64,000 nucleotides of DNA from Pascua guehoae (Eukaryota > Basidiomycota > Tremellomycetes > Trichosporonales > Trichosporonaceae). The position numbers were made by a program, and so were the translations under genes. Position 1 is the first letter of the stretch. Each line of letters begins with the position of its first letter. Shown in pieces: positions 56,506 to 64,000 of the stretch. The stretch is from contig BCJX01000001.1 of assembly GCA_001600415.1 (NCBI GenBank), positions 1-64,000 of the forward strand, written 5' to 3'. Under the pieces are notes generated by a model, which ran no database searches, was not told the DNA's origin, and saw only the letters and a list, made by a program, of their open reading frames with translations.

Positions 56506-56913
56506 AAAGCAGAAAACAAGCATTTCAGGTTGTACCACATACGTAGGCGAGAACTATCTCCAGAAAGAGACCGTGCTGATTGCTGGTCCTCGAAGACTGT
56601 AGCGGGATAAGACATGCACTTGTGTTGATTATGGAAATGACTGACTTTTGTGTCAAGAAATCAAAGACAGTCAGACTCATTGGATGCGGATCATTGAATG
56701 CCGAAAGTCATGGAAGGCGCTACCCTTCAGCAGAGCAGCAGCGAAGGCGCTACTCTTCAGCAGATCAGCAGCCAATATCCATGACAGAGAAGACGTAGAG
56801 TACAGTAGGGAGGTATGGATAGAGTAATTCCTTGACGTTCAAAACAGCCTCAATACCAATACCAGCCCAGGCATAAATCAGAACACTCGACTACACTATG
56901 TATGCCCTAAGGA
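56506..56913. other. Convergent intergenic region with a 30-base direct duplication
   Basis: The region between the permease and the amine oxidase ends. It contains two near-identical 30-base units at 56713-56742 and 56743-56772. No gene. Confidence 0.5.
56713..56772. repeat. 30-base tandem duplication
   Basis: GAAGGCGCTACCCTTCAGCA starts the first unit. The second differs by C to T in ACCCTT/ACTCTT and one further base. Both end with the same CAGCAG-type sequence. Confidence 0.7.
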
Positions 56914-58486
56914 CTACAAGCGTGCTGGGAGACCCCGCATCTCGTCTTCAGTGACCAGATCCTTAAGCTCCAGGGGCCTCCTCTTCATGCCCGTCCGCGC
57001 GGGGTCTTCGGACATGGGAGTACGGGTCACACGCCACCTCTTTGCCAGGTGCGGCTCGAGCGTCCCCTCCATTCGTGCCCGGATAAGATCACCGATAATT
57101 GGGAGGAACTGGAGTAGTGAGCATAAACGAATACCTCACAGAGAGACTATACCTTGAATGCATGACCTGCGCCGCCTGTTGCAAACATCAGAGACGGATA
57201 CTTTGGTGAGTAGTCGAATACCCAGTCACCATCGACGACGTCCGAGTACCAGCACATGCGGGTCAACACTACCGGCACTATGATCGATTAGTAGGCATTC
57301 TCAGCAGCAATTTTTGTACACACTCTTGGCAAGCTCTGGATAAACAATGCCAAGCTGTTTCCGCAGGTCTTTGAACGAGTCCTTGGGGATCCACCCTGGT
57401 AGTGTGAGCACAATGCAAGCGCCTGGGAATCCATCATGTTTACTCACCTACACGGTTGGATGCCGTGTATGTAGAGGCTTGGGGATCGGCAGCTGTCCGT
57501 GGCACGCCATCTGACGACGTGTAACCCGAACGGTGGAGTGCAAACTTGATAATCCCCTGGTCGTTGGGCTGCGAGTCAGTCGGGGCAAGTACTGGGAGCT
57601 GGAAAATGGGCTCACTGGGAACATGTAAAACCCCGAACCGTCGTGGTGCATGCTGATTGGGATCTTGGCGTACCGTTTCACGTCCGCTGGCGAGAGCTGA
57701 ATCGCAGCAATTGTCTGGCCAGTGGCCGTAATGAGCCCCTCGGGCATCATGCCCTTGAGTGCTGGGTGACTAGGCGTCCACGATCCCAGGGCGATGACCA
57801 CCTTCTCAGCGGTGAACTCTCGTCCATCCTTACACCTCACGCCGCGCACGTCCTTGCCGTCCGAGGTGTACAGGAGCTCGGCCATGTCTGCTCCAGGCAC
57901 AATCTTGCCCCCCAGGTCTCGAATTTGTTGGTAGAGCTTTTCGACAGCTGCCGAGGCGTGGGCCCATCCACCCGTCGGGTTGTGGTAGCCCCGAACGTGC
58001 GCGGCTGGTGGGTTGACTGGAATATCGGGCGACGGTGCCAGAAGGGCCGTGAAGTCCTCCGGCGAGTTCAGGAGCTTGATGCGTGGCTCAAGTTTGATGA
58101 CATTGTTGATGGCGTTGCGTACACGCTGGCCGATCTGCCCCGGTCCCTCCAGTCCCCGCACGACGACACCTGTCCTGGAAACAGTCAGTAACGTGGCAGG
58201 CTGTGTTGACGTGATCCTGGACATACTGGTGGTAGATACCGTCCCACTCGGGCTTTTGCCACTCCTTGATTGCACGGAAAGCGAGCGTAGAGTAAACATC
58301 GTCGGCATAGTCGAAACGGATGGTCTTGTTCATGTCACACGACGCCGCATCCATCGCTGGGAGCACCCGCGCGCGGTCGATCACTGTGACCGTGCCATAG
58401 TTTCCACTTTGCAGCAGGGACACCGCAGTAGCTGCTCCCAGCTCGCCGGCCCCAACGATCAGAACGGAAGGTTTGGCTGGACTCAT
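56914..58486 (-). CDS. Sarcosine oxidase / fructosyl-amine oxidase type flavoenzyme, peroxisomal
   Basis: An FAD-dependent amine oxidase of the MSOX/FAOX group, which oxidises secondary amines such as N-methyl or glycated amino acids and releases H2O2. Features: SVLIVGAGELGAATAV (GxGxxG at residues 12-17), the acidic residue in VTVIDRA, SCDMNKTIRFDYADDVYS, a middle domain with GWAHASAAVEKLYQQIRDLG and VVIALGSWTP, then RMCWYSDVVDGDWVFDYSP. The Cys there is at the covalent flavin-attachment position of the family. ATGGAGHAFKFLPIIGD follows. The C-terminus is ARL, a PTS1-type peroxisomal signal. About five introns are needed (near 58160-58230, 57545-57620, 57405-57450, 57275-57330, 57115-57150). 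It starts at 58486. Confidence 0.88.
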
Positions 58487-58631
58487 GCTGGAAATGGGGT
58501 TGATCAAGCTTGCCTTGCGGACAATGATGGTGAAGGAGGTCGATATGACCTGCTGGGCCCTATCTAAAGCGGCAGAATACTCGCCCTTCAAGAGTCATCG
58601 TCGGATATGTGCGCCAAAAACCGAGTCTTCA

Positions 58632-58665
58632 CGGATTTCTGATACCACATGGTGGCGGATTTCTG
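58632..58665. promoter_or_regulatory. Two CGGATTTCTG words upstream of the amine oxidase
   Basis: Exact direct copies at 58632-58641 and 58656-58665, 24 bases apart, lie 146 and 170 bases upstream of the start codon. They contain the CGGATTT half-site also seen in the promoters of permease 2 and proline dehydrogenase. Confidence 0.5.
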
Positions 58666-58779
58666 TTTCCACATCTCCGACGTTGCCCAAGACTGCCACA
58701 GATACGGTATCTGCCACCTCCACTTGGTGGCCGATGGCCGGCGGCTACCACCCACGTCGCCATTGCCAAAAACCTTAAC

Positions 58780-58891
58780 GATTGGACTAAACTGCCGACC
58801 GATTGGACTAAATATCGAGAGATTGGACTAAATATTGACAGATTGGACCAAATGGTGGAGATTGGACCAAACCTCGGTAGATTGGACTAAG
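58780..58891. repeat. Six-unit 20-base tandem repeat, GATTGGACTAAA
   Basis: GATTGGAC(T/C)AAA starts at 58780, 58801, 58821, 58841, 58860 and 58880, a period of 20 plus or minus one base, with variable eight-base spacers. It lies in the intergenic space between the amine oxidase start and the proline dehydrogenase end. Confidence 0.85.
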
Positions 58892-59190
58892 GTAAGCTTC
58901 GGCATCGCGTCGGCGAAGTGCGCACTGGCTTGTTTGTTTGGTTCGAAACGTAACCACGTCGCGTATGCCCTCCCCATGTTCAACTGCTGTAGGGTCGAAT
59001 GTATCAATCGGAATGGTTGTGCAACGGGTTCATCCCCAGTTGCATCACCGCCACGCGAGCGACCAGACTGAACTGCAATCTTGCTCGCAGTTCGATTCCA
59101 CAATGCATGCTGTATCATATCCTAATACCATCACCAACGCACTTCCTGACCCAAATTGTTTCATCCTACGATCATTACCTGGTTCACTTC

Positions 59191-61288
59191 TTAAAAGAGT
59201 CCGAAAGAAAGCCTGTGGCGAAGCTCCTTGGCAACACGGCGCCGCTCCAGCGCTGCTCCGCTGTCCCCACTCATGATCGACTTGTTCTCAATTGCCCTGC
59301 GCGACAAGAATGGCATGGTCTGGAGAGAGTCGGGTCAGAGACAGCCTGAACAATTCAGCGACGTCACCTACCTCGCGCAAGCTTCCATACGCCACAAAAA
59401 TGACCGACACTGGTGACTTGCTAGGTTCAAACGAGTCTCGAATCATGTCGGAGAGGTCATCCCGCATGCCTAGCAACGTCAGTGGCTACTTATTGCAAGT
59501 GGCTAGGAGGTCGACTCACCGTAGAGCTGTGCAATGCAGACCTTGCCCTTGACGTCGTCTTTCATGGCCAGCTTGCCCGACGCATTTCGCGTCGCCAGAC
59601 CCTCAGCCTCGAGAGACTTTATAATCTTGCGCGCCGAGTCGCTGTTATGTGTGCCAAAGATGACGCTGAGCGCCTTCTGGGGTCCACCATGGTCCAATTG
59701 GTCCTTGAGTGCAGACAGAATTGTCTCAATGGACTTGTTGTAGCAATCATCAGTAAGCTGCTTCCTGCCCATGTCAGTTGATCATGGTACACACTGGTAG
59801 GAAACATGCCACTCACTCCGCCCAGACAGATCCTGGTCCCGTCCTGTCCTCCCAGTAGGCACGTTCCTTGACAATGTATCCACCTCGGACCAGCTTCAGA
59901 CCGAGGATATAGCCATTCGCAGCCGCGTCAGCGAGCGCGGCTGCCAGATACTGGGGCTGGCGGGAGAGGTACGCCTGGTACGATCCACTTGAAGTGTCAG
60001 CCTAGAGCATAGGCGGGACGAGATCCACTTACTAGATAACGGGGCCTGTCCAAGGAAGAGAACCGGTATCCTGTTTCGATGGGGGACGGTTGTATTTGCG
60101 GCTCAGAAGACGAACGTAGCCATCGATGACAGGGTTGTAGTACGTCTCTTCGCCATCGAGGATCAACCGAACACTGGGTGCAGTGTGAGCACAAAGCTAT
60201 GATCTCACTCATGACGACACGTACCCGTTTCGCCTGGCGCGGTCGGCCAACGAATCCAGCCTTTCCCACAGAACCCGAAGTTTGTCGAGGTCTCCCGGTG
60301 CTAGACCAGGATCCGTGTCGATAACGCCCATCTCCGCAACCACACCAGGCATAGTGCCTGCCTTGGTCAACTCACCCACGTCTGACGAGACAGGGGTGAG
60401 GACTTTGACATCAATGTCCATGGGTCGACCAGGATACGGGACATCGCTGCTGCCTTCAAGCGCGCGAAGCCGGTGAAGTGTGTTTGTGGCTCGCACCAGA
60501 ATCCGAGGATCAATGAGACCCGTCTGTCAAGGTCAGGATGAAAACGCAGAAGCAGCAAGCGGTGCGAGTTATCAACGTACCACCTTGAGAGCAAATGCCG
60601 AGCTGCCTCGAGTCCAGCCCTCGTCGTACATCTTGCGCTCAAACTCGCCCTGCACGTCGAGGGCGGTCTCGACCTCCTTGAATCGCAGCTTGATGATCCT
60701 CTCGAGTGCCTCCTCTTCTTCAGTGTCGGCTTCGGCCGTATAGTTCAGAGCGTGACCGAGGTTCTGGCGTCGGAGGCGGACCATGGCGGGCACGCATTCC
60801 TCTGCCGTCTCACCCGGGATGAACTGGGCGAAGAACGTCGACCTTACGAATGCTTCGGTAATTGTCTGTACGCCTGGGATCGACGAGTGGAGAAGAGAAT
60901 CCAGTAGGGTGGGGGCAGCGTCGACCATGGTTGGAACGCCCAGGAGCGTCCAGACGATGAAAGACCGAATGAGTCTCGACGTCGCTGCGCGAGACACTGC
61001 AGACGACCCAGTGTGGTTGACTTCTTTGTCGGCGTCAATTGCCACCTTGTCACCCTCCTTTAGAGCTGTTGCGCCCGCCGCTCCGATGGAGACGACTCCG
61101 AGGGCAGCATACGTCCTAGCATTGCGGTACCGGTGGTACTGGGAAGATTGGCCAGCCTTTGTGGTCACTGAACGGGATGCGGCTCTCGCTGTTGAAGTTG
61201 TTGATGTCTTGAACTTGGCACCGTTGCTGAACAGCACCGTCCGGGAGGTGCTACCGACCAGACGTGCGAATGCGGTCGCTGAGACCAT
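59191..61288 (-). CDS. PUT1: Proline dehydrogenase, mitochondrial
   Basis: The FAD enzyme that oxidises proline to pyrroline-5-carboxylate. A long basic leader (FSNGAKFKTSTTSTARAASR) fits import into mitochondria. Conserved barrel parts in order: RSFIVWTLLGVPTMVDAAP, STFFAQFIPGETAEEC, TGLIDPRILVRATNT (after the first intron at the KV/TGL junction), VRLILDGEETYYNPVIDG, GYILGLKLVRGGYIVKERAYW (the conserved KLVRGxY), KQLTDDCYNKSIETI, SVIFGTHNSDSARKI, AQLYGMRDDLSDMI and YGSLRE joined to TMPFLSRRAIENKSIM. This is the C-terminal FAD/proline-binding signature. About seven short introns occur. The shared upstream region with the epimerase has TTCGGA and TCCGAA inverted words. With ornithine aminotransferase it forms the two entries to glutamate semialdehyde. 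Confidence 0.93.
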
Positions 61289-61703
61289 GGCAGGGGTGGT
61301 ATGAATCTGAGGGGGGGGAAGAGTCGGTCAACATCGCCCTTCTTCATACACTTTCGACAGAGAGCGAAAGTTGACTCGGGCGGCGGGAAAGTGGGAGAGA
61401 TAGGACCTCGTGATGTCTTGGGTCTGGGCCTTCGGGCTTGGCCGCAGGCTTTGGTGATGACGCTCGTCTTGGTAGCCGCCACGGTAGCCGCGGTTGGGAT
61501 CATGTGAAGCTGTGAACACTCCACCCACAATTCATGATGCAGTGGCGCGGGTTCGGAAATGGACAAATCCGAAGTTGAGACGCAATCAAGACATGGTGGA
61601 AGCCTAAATGCGAGTGTCTTTCCCGAACCACCAGGTCGGTTGAATAGATAGAGATCGAGTATTATCCAGATTGCACAAACCGCTCCACCCACCCACGTTT
61701 CAC
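61289..61703. other. Divergent promoter, proline dehydrogenase / epimerase
   Basis: It contains TTCGGA at 61552-61557 and TCCGAA at 61568-61573, an inverted repeat with CGG and CCG twelve bases apart. The word AAATCCG (reverse CGGATTT) matches other island promoters. No gene. Confidence 0.5.
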
Positions 61704-62761
61704 ATGACATCCGATCTCGAGCCACCACCAATGCACCTCGTCCTCACGGGCGCGGCGGGTGCCGTCGGCAGCCACACACTCAAGTATCTCTTGGCCAAGA
61801 ACTACACTGTCACGGCCATCGACATTGTTCCTCTGCCCAAGCCGTTGCTGCAGAGCCTGGATGAAGGGTCCACCGCTCGCCTATCGACACATGTCGCCGA
61901 CCTGACCGATCTGAACGCCTTCGAATCAATCGTTAAGAGTGCAAAGAGCCCCATCGGTGGCGTCATTCACCTCGGCGGCATCCCTCACCCCATTGGTAAC
62001 GATCCGCGGGTCGTCTACAACACAAACGTCGTTAGCAACTACAATATCCTCCAGACATGTGTCAAGCTGGGGATCCATCGTGTCGTCCAGGCCAGCTCGG
62101 TCAACGCGTATGGCCTGAGCTTTACACCACCGGGACACAAGATCTTTGAAGAGCTGCCCATGACTGAGGAATCGCCTGTGGTTCCTGTGAGTGTGACCAT
62201 AATAGCATGTACACAGAGCATCTGCTGACTGTCCCACCAGGAGGATCCATATGCAACCTCCAAAGTGTGCGAATCTATGCTTGGGCACAGATCGGGGTGC
62301 CCCCTTCCGTGGTATTGCTGACGATTCACAGCTGTTGCGAGATTCAGGCATCGGCCATGTGTCGATACTACCCCGACCTGCGTGTGGCTTCGCTTCGATT
62401 CCACATGTGCCGCGATACGTACAAGTCGGCGTCTGCTGATGCGCGGGCACCGAGCCTATGGGGCTGGGTCTCGCTCGATGCCTGCGCCAGTGCTGCTTTG
62501 CTGGGCGTGACGAGCGAAGGGTGGTCGGGGCACGAGATCTTCAACCTCGCTTCAAACGACATTTGCTGGGAAGGGGGAACCGACCCAGCTTCGAGGTTCA
62601 ATGGCGAGCATCTCGACAGTCTGACACTGCTGGAAGCAGCTTGGAAAGGGCGGTACCTCAAGCTGGATCGGTCATGGTGGGAGGGACGGCCGCGGCGGGG
62701 ATTCTGGGATTGCTCCAAGGCTGAGAATCTGCTTGGGTGGGAGCATGACGACAGCATCTGA
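61704..62761 (+). CDS. NAD-dependent epimerase/dehydratase (extended SDR)
   Basis: Three exons joined at about 62188-62241 and 62267-62331. The start at 61704 gives MTSDLEPPPMHLVLTGAAGA. The Rossmann motif TGAAGAVG (GxxGxxG) is near the N-terminus, then HVADLTD, GGVIHLGGIPHP, VVQASSVNAYG and the catalytic YxxxK in EDPYATSKV. SKV continues as CCEIQASAMCRYYP after the second intron. The C-terminal part, LRVASLRFHMCRDTY, WGWVSLDACASAALL, GHEIFNLAS and NLLGWEHDDSI, is typical of sugar-type epimerases. The substrate is unknown; a sugar or sugar-acid dehydrogenase is possible. It is divergent from proline dehydrogenase. Confidence 0.88.
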
Positions 62762-63594
62762 GGTCGATCGTTTGGTTCTGCACTGTAGAGCTGGTATGTA
62801 GAGCTTGAGAGCATGTGCATCTTTGTCTCGGCTGGCAGTCATGCCCAATCCCCGTCTCTCAGCAGATGAGTTGAAAGGGCACGCGACGGCAAGTTAGATT
62901 CTCGACTGTTGAGTAGAACATAGCACTCACTGATGCCGAGTGAACAGTTACAGTCCGACGGCGCGCATAGACCATTGGATGAAGTGGCGTGGGGATGGAA
63001 AACATGGCAAGGAGGGCCTTGGGAGACAGGCAAGACGCAGGAAAGAGGCTGAAAGACCCATGGCCTGGGTATTGTTGTACCCGAGAGAGAGTGGCCGAGC
63101 ATGGGTTTCATATGGACCAGGCACAGGGGGTGGCGCTCTCTGCCGACAGAGCTCTTGACAGACTACCGACCCATGCGAGTCTGGCAAGCTGGCAAGCGAG
63201 CAAGCGACCTCTACAGGTCGTACACACCGCTGTGCTCGACAGAATCGGCACCGTCGCGAGTGGCGGGGCTCCGAGTGGCGTCGTGGCGGTGTTGATATCA
63301 GTCGGTGCGATGGGTGCTGGCCGTGGCAAAAGGCGATCAGTGCGCGAGTCGGCGTGGTGCTCGAGCATGCGAGCATTGGCTTTCAGCCACACGCAGCGCA
63401 TGGCATGGAGCTTTATACATAATGGATGGACTGCACGTATGCATGCATAGCGACACCCACAGCCACTCTTAGCAACAACAGCGACGCAGAGCGTTCAGAA
63501 CGACACAGCAGCAAGACCGCCACACCCCACCCACACACACGCACACACACACACACACCCATCCACACACACCCCCGAACCCAGCCCCATCGCC
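62762..63594. other. Intergenic with a CA microsatellite
   Basis: No gene-like frame with support. The last 60 bases before 63595 include a (CA)n run with a few interruptions at about 63533-63572. Confidence 0.45.
63533..63572. repeat. CA microsatellite
   Basis: About 40 bases of ACAC with interruptions (CACACACACGCACACACACA, then CCATCCACACACAC), immediately upstream of the last gene. Confidence 0.8.
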
Positions 63595-63843
63595 ATGCCC
63601 TCCAACCCCACCCCCTCCCTCATGTCCGACGCCACAAAGGTCGCGACCCGACCCCCTAAGATGAACGCCGGACCACCATACTATGGCGAAAGGCCTGCGC
63701 ACGCGTTGCCGCCCCCCGAGGTGCCCCAGCGCGAGCCCGACGGCGTCGTCATTACCGCCAAGGGACCTAAGGGGTTCTTCCAGCGTCTGTGCGACAGGTC
63801 GGCATGGGCGCTGGGGACAGCTTGCCTCGCTCATCCACACTAG
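63595..63843 (+). CDS. Small Pro-rich hypothetical protein, possibly continuing past the window
   Basis: The frame starts at 63595 (GCCATGCCC context) and encodes a Pro-rich N-terminus (MNAGPPYYGERPAHALPPPE) followed by ITAKGPKGFFQRLCDRSAW. It stops at 63843. If a weak intron at 63798-63843 (GTCGGC...ACTAG) is removed, the frame stays open to the end of the window and ends in CKVYFEVGRAILDVVL, which looks like protein. The gene may therefore be cut by the window edge. No family is recognised. Confidence 0.4.
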   Translation: MPSNPTPSLMSDATKVATRPPKMNAGPPYYGERPAHALPPPEVPQREPDGVVITAKGPKGFFQRLCDRSAWALGTACLAHPH

Positions 63844-64000
63844 ATCCACGGCACATGAACCCTTTGTGTCGACATGGTGCGGTGGGTGTTCCCCTCGCCA
63901 CCCACGGGCGGCGGCGCCGAGCCAGGCGGAGCGAGGTCCGCATCGCGCAGATTGCAAGGTGTACTTCGAGGTGGGCCGAGCCATACTCGATGTCGTACTC

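Larger units (their letters stand above)
58487..59190. other. Intergenic; promoter of the amine oxidase and a minisatellite
   Basis: It includes the CGGATTTCTG pair and the 20-base tandem array. TGCAAC...GTTGCA near 59020-59044 is a small inverted repeat. No gene is seen. Confidence 0.5.

Noticed and set aside
58990..59110. tRNA-like GCAGTTCGATTCC near 59089
   Set aside because: It resembles a B-box, but no T-stem, acceptor stem or anticodon arm can be paired around it.

Overview
The window is the end of a chromosome from a basidiomycete yeast, most likely a tremellomycete of the Trichosporonales (Trichosporon, Cutaneotrichosporon, Apiotrichum or a relative). The left edge carries CCCCCTAA telomere units. 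The genes are compact and GC-rich, with many 35-65 nt introns that have GT-AG borders and CTAAC/CTGAC branch sites. Two tRNA types carry introns. Several proteins belong to families I associate with this order. The species assignment is inference.

Layout. (1) 1 to about 8.6 kb is subtelomere: telomere units, a degenerate CCCCCAGTGCA array, GC-rich degenerate repeats, a dispersed repeat pair, a hairpin and one small coiled-coil gene. (2) About 8.6-27 kb is an accessory zone of lineage-specific genes: a membrane protein, an F-box-like/2-oxoglutarate oxygenase fusion, a secreted beta-trefoil lectin-like protein, two hypothetical proteins and two paralogous F-box-like genes. It also holds two MITE-like elements, extreme poly-C tracts and tRNA-Val. 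(3) 27-34 kb has two tRNA-Ala genes, a class A flavin monooxygenase and NADPH-cytochrome P450 reductase. (4) 35-63 kb is a gene-dense metabolic island: two ACS-type MFS transporters, a Zn2Cys6 regulator, ornithine aminotransferase, two neutral amino acid permeases, an amidohydrolase, an M20 hydrolase, a DUF3830 protein, a bicupin oxalate decarboxylase, a BTB protein, a sarcosine/fructosyl-amine oxidase-type flavoenzyme, proline dehydrogenase and an SDR epimerase.

How the genes may work together. Ornithine aminotransferase and proline dehydrogenase both feed glutamate semialdehyde/P5C. The permeases, amidohydrolase, M20 hydrolase and amine oxidase fit uptake and breakdown of amino acids, N-acyl compounds and secondary amines as nitrogen sources. 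The most interesting hidden signal is a shared near-palindrome of the form CGG-N11-CCG. It lies in the promoters of ornithine aminotransferase, the divergent permease/amidohydrolase pair and the divergent M20 hydrolase/MFS pair. A related CGGATTT word lies upstream of the second permease, the amine oxidase and proline dehydrogenase. This is the signature expected of a Zn2Cys6 dimer, and a Zn2Cys6 gene sits inside the island, so a locally encoded regulon is a testable hypothesis.
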